Shown here: positions 1 to 10,400 of the stretch, piece after piece
Layout of the letters: each line of letters starts with the position of its first letter
How positions within the stretch are numbered: position 1 is the stretch's first letter
Assembly (NCBI RefSeq): GCF_015714725.1
Contig: NZ_WBKM01000119.1
Location: 1 to 38,256 of the forward strand
DNA: 38,256 nucleotides
Direction of reading: 5' to 3'
Source: Nostoc sp. WHI
Lineage (GTDB): Bacteria > Cyanobacteriota > Cyanobacteriia > Cyanobacteriales > Nostocaceae
Translations under genes and position numbers: made by a program
The notes under the pieces: model-generated
The model's database searches: none
Seen by the model: the letters and a program-made list of their open reading frames with translations, nothing else
Told to the model about the DNA's origin: nothing

Positions 1-139
1 ACACAAGTCTAATTACCCCCCTTAATCCCCCCTTGTAAAGGGGGGAAACCGGAAAATCTTGTTCCCTCCCCTTTGCAAGGGGAGGGTTAGGGTGGGGTAA
101 TTCGAGAACTGGTAGTGATTGGATAACTTGTGTGTACAC
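1..139. repeat. MITE-like inverted-repeat element, left end cut by window edge
   Basis: The window opens inside this element. Positions 1-8 are the inner part of a left terminal inverted repeat. The right one, at 126-139, reads ACTTGTGTGTACAC. The interior holds two opposing G/C-rich arms around 16-50 and 65-100 that can fold back. A second copy with the same termini lies at 15231-15375. No ORF is present, so it is a non-autonomous, MITE-like element by structure. Confidence 0.75.
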
Positions 140-489
140 CGTAGCCTTAAAAAGGGGGGAACCGGAATCAAAGTCTCCCAATTTATCGGGAGATTTAGAG
201 GGATCTAAAACTTTTGATACCGACAAGAGGACTTTTCAAACATCCTCTAAGGGACTCAGGCTTTTTCTCGGCTTTTGCTACTCAAAATGGGTGTCTTTGA
301 TTTTATTTTGGACGAAAGTTCCAAATTAACTGGCGTGTTCCCAGTCACTAAGCAACTCATGTTCTTGTATTTTCTTGTCATGTTTGCGGAATGGTACTTT
401 AGGAGTGCCAATATTCATGCTAAGAAAAGATTGTTTTCTTGTTTTTGCGGGTCTCTTTTCTTGTGTTGTTAAACTGATCTGTGGGGTTT
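140..489. other. gene-free stretch with repeat remnants
   Basis: I see no convincing gene here. Next to the preceding element is a G-rich repeat of a type common in Nostoc intergenic DNA, with a short hairpin at 174-193 (TCTCCC paired with GGGAGA). Two 65-codon open frames overlap in this stretch, but neither has a recognisable domain. Their 3' half is rich in T and in Phe/Cys codons, as expected of non-coding AT-rich DNA. Confidence 0.5.
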
Positions 490-3400
490 TCATTGTTGAT
501 TATGGCCAATGAGATTGACGATCGCTGTAACTAAATCGATTGGTTCAACAGGTTTTGGTAGGTGTTTTTGAAATCCTGCTGCTAGTGCTTGATTGTAGTC
601 AATTTCTCCAGCATAAGCAGTCAAAGCGATCGCGGGAATTTGTCCACCCTCCTCTGGCGCTAATTTTCTCACCTCGCGCAGCAGCATATAGCCATCCATG
701 AAGGGCATTCCAATATCGCTTAATAGAATATCTGGTTTTAACTGAGCTAATGTTTCGAGTGCTTCAGTTGCCGATTCAACTGCCGCTACAGTTGCCCCAT
801 ATTGCTCCAGCGCAAAGCTAAAAAAGTCTCGGACATCAGCTTGATCGTCTACAAGCAGGATTTGCACTCCCGAAAGTAATGAGTCTTGAGTGCTAAGTTC
901 TGGTTGAGAAGTTTCAGCTTCAGTACTCTGAGTTCGTAACTCAGAACTTTTGAGCAAAGGTAGCTTAACTGTAAAGGTTGCCCCTTGTCCTTCTCCGAGA
1001 CTATCTGCATGAACCGTACCACCGTGAAGTTCTACTAGATGGCGGACAATTGCCAGTCCTAATCCCAATCCGCCAAATACTCTAGTTGTTTTTGCATCTG
1101 CTTGCCGGAAGTAGTCAAATACGTAGGGCAAAAATTCCGGGTTGATTCCCTTACCTGTATCAATCACCTGGATTTGGGCATCGAACCCAACTTGCTCTAG
1201 ACGCACTTCTACTCGTCCTTCAGTAGGCGTGAATTTTACGGCATTGGAGAGCAGATTCCACATTACTTGTTGTAAACGATCGCCATCGCCTAAAACTTTG
1301 CCGATATCATGACTCAGCACCGTTTGAATTTCAATTGACTTGGCTTCTGCTGCTAAACGCACCGTTTCTAGTGCAGATGCGATCGCTACTTTTAAATCCA
1401 CTGCATGGAGTTCTAAATTTACCTTAGCTTGTAGAATCCGCGAAACATCAAGTAAATCTCCAATAAGTTGGGTTTGTAACTGGGCATTCCGCTCGATTGT
1501 TTCCAAAGCTCGGATTTTAGTGGCTTCGTCGAACTTGCGGGTTCGGAGCAACTTTGCCCACCCTAAAATCGGATTTAAGGGAGTTCTGAGTTCATGAGAA
1601 AGGACAGCGAGGAATTCATCCTTAATTCGGTTGGCTGTCTCGGCTTGTGCCCTTGCAGTCTTTTCTGCTTCGTAAAGTTGAGCGCGAGCGATCGCTTGTG
1701 CACACTGCTGTCCCAGTGTCAACATAAAATCCCGGTCTTCTTTGTTAAATATTTGGACAGTGATAAAGCTTAATCCCAGTGCGCCAATTATTTTGCCTTC
1801 TGCGATTAACGGAATAGAAGCCCAGGCTTTATTCCCGGTGAGAGCCACAGCATCTACTAAGTTGGGATAGTTTGCCATCAAGGCTGCTAAATTTTCTAAA
1901 AAAATCGGCTTTTTAGTTCTGACTGTTTCTGCTATTTGGTTAGCAGCAGTGATGGGAAAACTTGCCCAAGCATCTATGAGGGATTGCGGATAGCCAGTTG
2001 CTTGCACAACTTTCAAAGTACTTCCATCAGCAAGTAAGACAACGGAACCAGCCGTGGCTGACAAGGCGGCAATACCTTGGTTTACCACCACATCAGCTAC
2101 CTGTTGGGGAGTTAGCGCTTCTGAGAGAGAGGCAGTTATCTTTTGTAAAAGTACCATGCGATTCACAGACTGCTCAGCTGCCTGTTTTGCCTCTTGAGTC
2201 TCCTGGTAGAGTCTGGCGTTGTCAATTGCTATCGCAGCCCGACGAGCAATATCCTCTGCTAAAGCCAAGTCTGTTTGTTTGTACTGCCGATTTGATTCGG
2301 CTGTAAAAAAAGAGATGGCTCCAAATAATTGCCCACGGGAACGGACTGGAATCACCATTAGAGAACGAATACCCAGGCTTCGCAGCAATTGCAGATGTGT
2401 CTCGTCTTGAGCCATGTAGACAAGATGAAAGTCAGATAATTCGGGGTAAAATACAGAAATTCCCAACTTTAGCTGCTCTACAAGGTATTTTGCTCTGCTT
2501 TTGGGTGGATAATGCCGTTGAATTTCCTCTAAGATATTTTGTTTTGCGGGATCGGCAGTAGCGATCGCAATTTGTTTACTTGACCAATCTTCCCGGAAAA
2601 CATCTACAATACAACAATCAGCCAGGGTAGGAACTGCTAGATTAGCCACATTTTCCAAGGCAATTTCATAATCTAATGATGCAGCGAGTAAGGTACTGGC
2701 TTCGACTAAAAACTGTTGTGTCGTTTCAACTCGTTTGCGTTCGCTAATATCCTCGATAATACCCACGGCATACTTTGCTTGTCCGTTAGCATCCCAAACT
2801 GCTGATAAAGTCAGGTTTACCCAAACGATGGAAGCATCTTTGCGGATGTAGCGCTTCTCTATGGAATAACCACTAATTTCTCGTGCTAAAACTCGCCGAG
2901 CATTTTCCCAATTAACTTGCAAGTCGTCAGGGTGGCTAATTTCTTGAAAGTTCATCTGGATTAACTCTTCATAGCTGTACCCAGTAATGTCGCACAGGGC
3001 AGGATTAATTTGCAGAAATTGTCCATCAAACGTTATCAGAGTAATGCCTACAGCCGCTTGGTTGAACATTGCCCGGAATCTTTCTTCGCTTTCGCGCAAC
3101 GCAACTTCTGTTTGCTTCGCTACTGTCACATCTGCGAGAATAATCCCAATTCCCACCGTTTCGTCCATATTGTTGTTGACTGGGTAATAGTTGCCCAGCC
3201 AGTAGCCGTAATGTTCAGGTTCTCCTCTTGTCTCACCGCTAATTTCCACATTTAGCAGGGGTTCTCCAGTATCCAACACACGCTGTAACTGTAGCTCAAA
3301 TTCAGCCATCATTTTTGGGAACACTTCCCCAAACTTGCGTCCGAGATGCTCATCGATGGTTAAACCGTTAATGTCAGCAAAAACTTGATTAATTCGGATA

Positions 3401-4797
3401 TATCTCAGTTCCCGATCCAAAAAGCCGACAGCCACGGGAGCGCCTGCGAACAGAGCATCTAAAAGAGACAGCGATTCGGCATAATGTACTAAAGCTTGGT
3501 GGATATCTCGATAAAGTCGGGCATTTTCCACCGCGAAGGCAGCCCGATAGGCAACATCATTTGCTAAAGTCAGGTCAGAGCGATCGTAGCGACGGTTTGA
3601 TTCGGCGGTGACAAAGCTGATGCAGCCGAGTACTTGCCCTCGTGCTATTAAAGGCACAATCATCGCAGACTTGATCCCCAATTGCCGAACAATATCTAAG
3701 TGTTCTTGATTCTGAGTCATCGCTGCTAAGAACGAGTCAGATATCTCTGGGATTAATTCGCTTTGCCCGGTTTGTAGTACCCTAGTAATTGCATTCGCAT
3801 CTTTGAAATCTGGTACATAGTGCTGAAGTTGACGCGCCCACTCTCCTTTAGTAGGATCTGCATGAGCGATCGGTAAGCGGCGAATGGAACCATCTTCATT
3901 CAAAATATCAACGGTACACCAATCAGCTAGCTGGGGAACTGAGATTTTAGCAATTTGTTCTAAGGTTTGTTCATAATCTAGCGAAGTAGAGAGTAGACTA
4001 CTAATTTGGGCGAGATAGCGGAGTCTTTCCTCAGCCTGTTTGCGCTCAGTAATATTCACACCGACACAGGTAATACCTTGAATGCTATTGTCTACATCCT
4101 TTAGCGGTTCAACCAGCAAATCATAGTAACGGACTTCTCCACACACCGTCAGACAAATCTCTTCACGAGTTGAAACACCTCTTTCCAGCACTGTCTGCTT
4201 AATTGCCGTCAATTGCTCTGCTACTAAGGCTGGAAATAACTCATAGTCGGACTTACCCAGCGTTTCCTCAGCAGTTTTTGCACCCTGAGAATTATGAACC
4301 CACTGATACTGCAAATCTCGATCTTGCTGAAAGACTACGATATCTGAACTGCTTAGGGCTAATCGAAATCTTTCCTCACTCGCTTTTAGGTACTGTAGAT
4401 TCACATCAACCCGTGTTTTAGCAGTTTTTAATGCCTCACATAGAATACTGAATAGCAATCCCTGTAATCCAAACAACCCAATTTGCACAACATTGGAGAA
4501 GTCAAAACTCAGATCATAGGTTGGCAAAAGAAAGAAGTAATCGCTCAGTACCGCAGACAAGAAGGTTGCTAACAGTCCTGATTTAAAACCACCATACCAG
4601 GCACTCACCATTACAGCGCTAAAGAATAACAGGAAAGGAGTTTTGCTCATGCCTAGCCAAGGGTCTATTGCTAACATCAACCCTAGTGCTAGTGCAACAA
4701 TTAATACAGCAAAGCCATAACGCAGAAATGGGGAATGATAAATATGGGGCATGAAAATGTTTTGGAACAACCAATACTCATTGCAGAGGCTGTACAT
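490..4797 (-). CDS. membrane-anchored multi-sensor hybrid histidine kinase
   Basis: This is a 1435-aa sensor kinase. Residues about 20-115 contain several hydrophobic segments resembling the DUF4118/KdpD membrane domain. By pattern the order that follows is PAS (about 140-255), GAF (270-430), two PAS domains (445-690) and two GAF domains (705-860, 880-1035). Then comes a HisKA domain with the H-box SHELRTP (phospho-acceptor His1068), an HATPase domain (N-box around Asn1185, DTGKG and GLGLGL motifs) and a C-terminal receiver (phospho-acceptor Asp1361 in LSDIGMPFMDG, conserved KP near 1416). It should autophosphorylate on His and pass phosphate to its own receiver. The signal is unknown; GAF/PAS stacks bind small ligands or chromophores, but I see no clear bilin cysteine motif. 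The ATG used has no good ribosome site; Met16 (MPHIYHS) is an alternative and would not affect the domains. The gene is codirectional with the GGDEF-EAL gene, but a terminator separates them. Confidence 0.9.
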   Translation of the reverse strand: MYSLCNEYWLFQNIFMPHIYHSPFLRYGFAVLIVALALGLMLAIDPWLGMSKTPFLLFFSAVMVSAWYGGFKSGLLATFLSAVLSDYFFLLPTYDLSFDFSNVVQIGLFGLQGLLFSILCEALKTAKTRVDVNLQYLKASEERFRLALSSSDIVVFQQDRDLQYQWVHNSQGAKTAEETLGKSDYELFPALVAEQLTAIKQTVLERGVSTREEICLTVCGEVRYYDLLVEPLKDVDNSIQGITCVGVNITERKQAEERLRYLAQISSLLSTSLDYEQTLEQIAKISVPQLADWCTVDILNEDGSIRRLPIAHADPTKGEWARQLQHYVPDFKDANAITRVLQTGQSELIPEISDSFLAAMTQNQEHLDIVRQLGIKSAMIVPLIARGQVLGCISFVTAESNRRYDRSDLTLANDVAYRAAFAVENARLYRDIHQALVHYAESLSLLDALFAGAPVAVGFLDRELRYIRINQVFADINGLTIDEHLGRKFGEVFPKMMAEFELQLQRVLDTGEPLLNVEISGETRGEPEHYGYWLGNYYPVNNNMDETVGIGIILADVTVAKQTEVALRESEERFRAMFNQAAVGITLITFDGQFLQINPALCDITGYSYEELIQMNFQEISHPDDLQVNWENARRVLAREISGYSIEKRYIRKDASIVWVNLTLSAVWDANGQAKYAVGIIEDISERKRVETTQQFLVEASTLLAASLDYEIALENVANLAVPTLADCCIVDVFREDWSSKQIAIATADPAKQNILEEIQRHYPPKSRAKYLVEQLKLGISVFYPELSDFHLVYMAQDETHLQLLRSLGIRSLMVIPVRSRGQLFGAISFFTAESNRQYKQTDLALAEDIARRAAIAIDNARLYQETQEAKQAAEQSVNRMVLLQKITASLSEALTPQQVADVVVNQGIAALSATAGSVVLLADGSTLKVVQATGYPQSLIDAWASFPITAANQIAETVRTKKPIFLENLAALMANYPNLVDAVALTGNKAWASIPLIAEGKIIGALGLSFITVQIFNKEDRDFMLTLGQQCAQAIARAQLYEAEKTARAQAETANRIKDEFLAVLSHELRTPLNPILGWAKLLRTRKFDEATKIRALETIERNAQLQTQLIGDLLDVSRILQAKVNLELHAVDLKVAIASALETVRLAAEAKSIEIQTVLSHDIGKVLGDGDRLQQVMWNLLSNAVKFTPTEGRVEVRLEQVGFDAQIQVIDTGKGINPEFLPYVFDYFRQADAKTTRVFGGLGLGLAIVRHLVELHGGTVHADSLGEGQGATFTVKLPLLKSSELRTQSTEAETSQPELSTQDSLLSGVQILLVDDQADVRDFFSFALEQYGATVAAVESATEALETLAQLKPDILLSDIGMPFMDGYMLLREVRKLAPEEGGQIPAIALTAYAGEIDYNQALAAGFQKHLPKPVEPIDLVTAIVNLIGHNQQ

Positions 4798-4855
4798 ACC
4801 CTAAGCTAGTTTGTAAATTTTAGTAACTTATCTCCAGATAGATTTTTGTTTAGTT

Positions 4856-4881
4856 ATAAAAAACCTCTTTTGTCAGAGGTT
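4856..4881 (-). terminator. Rho-independent terminator of the GGDEF-EAL gene
   Basis: Read on the minus strand, a 7-bp perfect stem (AACCTCT paired with AGAGGTT, 6-nt loop) is followed directly by a run of six T (plus-strand A at 4858-4863). It lies about 115 nt after the stop of the gene at 4996-7152 and ahead of the kinase at 490-4797, so the two are probably separate transcription units. Confidence 0.8.
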
Positions 4882-4995
4882 AATTTGTTATTTATCTGAT
4901 ATACCAATTAAAAGTTGAGCTTGATACTTTGAGATGAATAATAGCGTTTTGTTAAAATAAAATACTAAATGTAAGTTGTTCAGCAGTTAGCTGGA

Positions 4996-7152
4996 TTAAT
5001 CAGAGGACAAATACAAAGTTTTACTTGCTAAAAGTCCTTCTGCTGTCTCCTGGCTTAGAGGTTTAGAGAACAGATAACCTTGACCCAATTCGCATCCAAG
5101 TTGCTGTAACCAGTAAAGTTGCTGTGGTGTTTCGATACCTTCTGCAATAACGGCTAATCCGAGTTGATTGCTCAAAGCAATAATAGTACTAACGACCTGA
5201 TAATTACGATTTCCTTCCTGCATCTGACTTACAAAGGAGCGATCAATCTTCAAATTATCAGCAGGTAAACGATGGAGATAATTGAGCGATGAATAACCAC
5301 TACCAAAGTCATCAATGGTGATTTGAATCTTTCTAGCCTTTAATTGGGTTAATAAATCAATTGCATTACTGATATTTTCAATTAACATACTTTCGGTAAT
5401 TTCTAGGGCTATAGAATCGCCTTCTAAACCTGTTTTGGCTAGGGTTTGATCGATGTCTTCAAGTAAGCTAACTTGGCGAATATCTTGAGCTGAGAGGTTA
5501 ATACTCATCTTGAGCGGTAAGTGATTAGCAAACTTGGTTTTCCAGTTTGCCAGTTGTTGACAAGCTGTGTAGAACATCCAGCGATCAATTTGCACAATCA
5601 GTCCCGTTTCTTCGGCGATGGGAATAAATTCATCCGGCAGAATAAACCCGCGAGTTGGGTGTTTCCAGCGCGCCAATGCCTCAAATCCAATCAGCCGGAT
5701 TGGTTGTAGCTGAGACTCCCAGGTAATGCCTTGGTTTTGCTCGTCGTAGGCATTGCTAAGGATGTCAACAATGGGCTGGTAATATATAACGAACTCTTGT
5801 CGTTCGATAGCTTTACGGATATCGGTTTCTAGAGTTAGTCTATTTACAGCTTGGGTGTGCATTTTTATATTAAAAATTTTGTACGAACTTCTATCTTGAG
5901 CTTTGGCTCGATACATGGCAATATCGGCATCTCGAAGTAAATCGGAGGCTTCAGAATAATCCTTTGTTCCTAAGACAATACCGATGCTCGTACTGATAAC
6001 CACTTCCGAATCATTAAGGATCAATGGTGTTTGAAAATCTGTGAGTATCCGCTCAGTAATTTGAATTACTTTTTCAATACCAGAAATATCTTCCAGCATA
6101 ATTACGAATTCGTCACCACCGATTCGGGCGACTAAATCAACGTCCCGCAGATGAGTTTTTAGCTTTTGAGCAATGATCTTTAGTAGTTGATCTCCAGCTA
6201 AGTGTCCTAAGCTGTCATTGATCACTTTGAACCGATCTAAGTCTAGAAACAAGACGGCATAACGATAGGTTTCTACTCGTTTGGCTCGGCTAATAGCTAG
6301 TTCCAGCCGTTCCACCAAAAGTATCCGATTCGGTAAACCTGTCAAGGGATCGTGCAAGGCATTGTGAATTATCAGTTCTTGTGCTTGTTTGCGATCGCTC
6401 ACATCTAATAAAACACCATGCCAGACAATATCCCCGTTTTCTCGACACTCTAAACGAGCGCTTGTCTGTACCCACTTGAGTTTACCAGAGGGTGTAATTA
6501 ATCGCCACTCATCAGAGAATGGCTTTAAAGTTTGAGCGCTTTCTTTAGCAGCCACATAAAATCTTGTCCGGTCATCAATATGAATTTGTGCTAAACAAAG
6601 AGCGGCATTTGCTAAAATTTCATCTGGTGCTAATTCTAGAAGGTCTAAACAGCCTAAACTGATGTATTCAAAGACAACAGAACCATTAAAATAATGTACA
6701 AAGCTGTAAATCATTCCCGGTATATTAGACGCTAACGTTTGAAGCAGATTTTGAGCTTGTTTGCGCTCTGCCCGCACTTGAGCATCCCGAAGTTCTCGAC
6801 GCACTGCCATTGGCAATCGGCTTAAGTTGTCTTTCATTACATAATCATGAGCACCCGCTTTCATCATTTCCACAGCAGATACTTCGCCAATTGTGCCAGA
6901 AACGAGAATGAAAGGAATATCTTTGTGACTCTGCTTGGCTATTTCCAGAGCCGTAGGAGCATTGAATCCAGGCAATCGGTAATCTGAAATGATCACATCC
7001 CAGGTACGGCTATTGAGGGCTGTGTGTAGCTCTTGAGCCGTTTGGACACGCTGCCAGATTGGATTGAAACCACCGCGACGCAGTTCATAGAGAACTAACA
7101 TGGCATCGGTTTCTGAATCTTCAACCATCAGGACGTTCAAGGGTTCATTCAT
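4996..7152 (-). CDS. receiver-PAS-GGDEF-EAL cyclic-di-GMP regulatory protein
   Basis: This is a 718-aa protein for cyclic-di-GMP turnover. It has an N-terminal receiver domain (phospho-acceptor Asp57 in IISDYRLPG), a PAS domain with PAC tail (about 140-262), a GGDEF domain (intact GGDEF at 345-349) and an EAL domain (EAL at 491-493, with the NLS, EITES, DDFGSGYSS and AEGIET motifs). The RDVD at 336-339, five residues before GGDEF, matches the inhibitory I-site, so synthesis is probably feedback-limited. Both catalytic signatures look intact, so it could make or degrade c-di-GMP; which dominates cannot be read from sequence. Oddly, about 20-25 extra residues (around 463-487) are inserted between the YYQPIVD strand and GFEAL. 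The receiver suggests control by a kinase, possibly one of the large neighbours. The ATG has a strong Shine-Dalgarno sequence. Confidence 0.92.
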   Translation of the reverse strand: MNEPLNVLMVEDSETDAMLVLYELRRGGFNPIWQRVQTAQELHTALNSRTWDVIISDYRLPGFNAPTALEIAKQSHKDIPFILVSGTIGEVSAVEMMKAGAHDYVMKDNLSRLPMAVRRELRDAQVRAERKQAQNLLQTLASNIPGMIYSFVHYFNGSVVFEYISLGCLDLLELAPDEILANAALCLAQIHIDDRTRFYVAAKESAQTLKPFSDEWRLITPSGKLKWVQTSARLECRENGDIVWHGVLLDVSDRKQAQELIIHNALHDPLTGLPNRILLVERLELAISRAKRVETYRYAVLFLDLDRFKVINDSLGHLAGDQLLKIIAQKLKTHLRDVDLVARIGGDEFVIMLEDISGIEKVIQITERILTDFQTPLILNDSEVVISTSIGIVLGTKDYSEASDLLRDADIAMYRAKAQDRSSYKIFNIKMHTQAVNRLTLETDIRKAIERQEFVIYYQPIVDILSNAYDEQNQGITWESQLQPIRLIGFEALARWKHPTRGFILPDEFIPIAEETGLIVQIDRWMFYTACQQLANWKTKFANHLPLKMSINLSAQDIRQVSLLEDIDQTLAKTGLEGDSIALEITESMLIENISNAIDLLTQLKARKIQITIDDFGSGYSSLNYLHRLPADNLKIDRSFVSQMQEGNRNYQVVSTIIALSNQLGLAVIAEGIETPQQLYWLQQLGCELGQGYLFSKPLSQETAEGLLASKTLYLSSD

Positions 7153-7162
7153 ACCTTATAAT

Positions 7163-7168
7163 CTCCTT
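7163..7168 (-). promoter_or_regulatory. ribosome binding site of the GGDEF-EAL gene
   Basis: The minus strand reads AAGGAG, separated by 10 nt from the ATG at 7152. It supports that start codon. Confidence 0.7.
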
Positions 7169-7330
7169 GGTGGCTTTTGAGTTAATCCGCCACATTTTCA
7201 TCCTAAACAACACCAATTATTTGTAAACTGGGGCAATTAACGGCCGTTCAAGTGGCTGGCTAATCTTAGCCTTATCTGCGTTCAAGGGAGAAATCAGAAA
7301 TAGGATCTTTAATGAATTAATCAGGGGTTA

Positions 7331-7345
7331 GACTATTGTATAGTC
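7331..7345. promoter_or_regulatory. palindrome in the divergent promoter region
   Basis: GACTAT-TGT-ATAGTC is a perfect 6-bp inverted repeat with a 3-nt centre. It lies in the 257-bp region between the divergent GGDEF-EAL gene and the giant kinase gene, about 65 bp upstream of the latter. It could be an operator or part of a transcript hairpin; no known regulator consensus is claimed. Confidence 0.35.
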
Positions 7346-7409
7346 GGCTTTGTCTTTGTGAGGCAACCATAGTTTACCCCTCAGTGTAGCAATCGAAGGC
7401 GGTTGAACC

Positions 7410-10400
7410 ATGCTAAAAATTCCTGAATATAAAATCTGGATAAAAATCCATGAAAGTGCTACTTCACGAGTCTATCGGGGAATTCGTAAACGAGATAATT
7501 TACCTGTAATCTTCAAGATTTTGAAGGAAGACTACCCCACACCAGAGGAAATCACGCGTTATAAGCTCGAATACGAAATTACGCACAGTTTATCATTAAA
7601 AGGTGTTATCCAGGCTTACGGCTTGCAGCAATATCAAAGTACTTTTGTGATCATTCTGGAGGATTTTGGGGGGGAATCTTTAACGAAAATTATCGCTACA
7701 AGAAGGTTTTCCTTAATAGAGTTTCTGAAGTTAGCCGTACAGATCACTGAGAGTTTAAGCGAAATTCATACCGAGAATATTATTCATAAGGACATCAATC
7801 CATCCAATATTGTTTTAAATCTAGAAACACAACAACTTAAAATTATTGACTTTGGGATTTCAACTGCTTTATCGCGGGAGACATTAACTCTCAAAAATCC
7901 AACAGTATTAGAGGGAACACTGGCTTACATCTCTCCAGAGCAAACAGGCAGAATGAACCGTTCTCTGGACTACCGAACTGATTTTTACTCTCTAGGTGTT
8001 ACCTTTTATCAACTATTGACCCATCGGTTGCCCTTTGAATCTAGTGATGCTTTGGAGTTAATTCATTATCACCTGGCTCTGGAACCTGTTCCACCCCATG
8101 TTATCGATCCAGAGATTCCTATAATAGTATCAGAAATTGTCTTAAAACTGTTAGCGAAAACAGCACAAGAACGTTATCAAAGTGCCTGGGGAATTAAAAC
8201 TGATTTAGAACAGTGTCTAATCCAAGTAGAACATTCGGGACTAATTGAGTCTTTTGCTTTAGCGCAACAGGATATTTCTGATAAATTTCATATCCCGGAA
8301 AAACTCTATGGAAGAGAAAGGGAGGTTGAGATATTACTACAGGCGATCGCTAGAATAGCATCTTCTCAAGTTGAACTGATGCTAATAGCAGGATACTCCG
8401 GCATTGGCAAGTCAGTTTTGGTGCAGGAAATTTATCGGCCGATTACACAACAACGGGGCTACTTTGTTTCGGGTAAATTTGACCAGTATCAGCGTAATAT
8501 CCCTTACTTTGCGATCGCCCAAGCCTTTGGATCACTCATCAAACAATTATTGACCGAAGACGAAGTGCAGTTGTGTCAGTGGCGAGATAACCTCTTAACT
8601 GCCCTCGCTTCAAACAGTCGGGTGATTACGCAGCTAATTCCAGCATTGGAATTGATTGTGGGCAATCAACCAGATGTACCTGTTCTACCGCCGACGGAAG
8701 CCCAAAATCGCTTTAACCAAGTCTTCCAAAATTTTATTCGCGTCTTTACCCAGCCACAACATCCGCTAGTGATCTTTTTGGATGATCTTCAGTGGGCAGA
8801 TAATGCCTCTCTGAAGCTGATCCAACTGCTAGCTACCACTGAGGGGCAATCTTTGTTGTTGATGGGGGCATACCGGGATAACGAGGTCAATGCAGCCCAT
8901 CCTTTAATCCAAATGGTAGAGGAAATCCGGCAGGGTGGAGGAGTGGTAAACCAACTTTTTCTCTCTCAATTGAGCCTACCTAATATCAATCAATTGATTG
9001 CTGATACATTACACTGCCAACCAGAGGATTCCCTGCCTTTAGCTGATTTGGTACAACAAAAAACTGGTGGCAATCCCTTTTTCATGAATGAATTTTTGAA
9101 ATCTCTCTACACTGAAAAGCTACTGGAATTTGATTGCCCAACAAAGAAATGGCAATGGTCGATAGAGCAAATTCAGAATCGGGGGATTACTGATAATATT
9201 GTGGATTTGATGGCAGGTAAGATTCAAAAGCTCAATGAGCAGACGCAACAAGTATTGCAGCTATCTGCCTGTATTGGCAACTGTTTTGATCTGGAAACGC
9301 TGGCATTTGCTGCTGAACTATCCCAGCAAGAAACGGCACAGGCTTTGGGAGCGGCGATCGCCGAAGGGTTGATTGTGTCCATGAGCAATGCCCACAAAGC
9401 GGTTGTGTTAGATGTGCAACTTCCTAGCAACCCCACCATTGAATATAAATTTGCTCATGATCGCATTCAGCAGGCAGCCTATTCTCTGATTTCGGAAGCC
9501 GAGCAAAGAAAGACTCATTGGCAAGTGGGAAAGTGCTTGTTGCAAATGACTTCCCCCGAACAGTTAAAAGACAAGATTTTTGATATCACTAACCAACTGA
9601 ATCTAGGCAGAAAATTTAGAGAAACTCAATCCGAGCAGGATAATTTGTCTCGGTTAAACCTAATGGCAGGAGAAAAAGCAAAAGCATCAGCCGCTTATGA
9701 CGCTGCTTTACGATATTTGCAAACTGGTATGGAACTGCTGACAACGGATAGCTGGCAAACAGACTATGATCTTACTCTTACCCTGTATAGTGCAACCGCA
9801 GAAGCAGCCTATCTGAGCGGTAATTTCGAGCAGGTAGAGCAACTCTTCCAACAGGTAATTGATCAAGCAAGAACCATATTAGCCACTTTAAAAGTATACG
9901 ATGTCAAAATTCAGACTTATGTCGCTCAAAATAAATTACTAGAAGCGATTCAGATTGGTTTACAGTTACTTGAGCAATTAAGAGTTCACCTCCCCAGCCA
10001 GCCAACCTTTGAGGATGTTCAGCAAGCGCTCTCGAAAACTGTTTCAAAACTCGCAAACAGACCCATTGAAGATTTGGTTAACCTGCCAATGATGTCTGAG
10101 CCAGAGGTGCTGGGGGCAATGCAGCTTTTGGCAAGGATGTGTGCATCAGCTTATTTGGCAGTACCTCCCCTATTCCTGCTGATTGTACTCAAGATGGTAG
10201 ATTTGCTGGTTGAGTACGGAAATATGATGTTGGCTCCCTTTGCCTATGCCGCTTATGGGATTATTCTCTGTGGAGTTGTATTTGAGATTGAGGCAGGTTA
10301 TCAATTTGGTCAACTGGCGTTAAGTTTGCTGGATCGCCTAGATGCTAAACCCATTGAAGCCAGAACCTTATTCCCGATTAGCGACCAGATTAATGTTTGG

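Noticed and set aside
275..472. 65-codon plus-strand frame in the left gap
   Set aside because: It lacks a ribosome site and any recognisable domain; its residue make-up follows the local T-rich composition.
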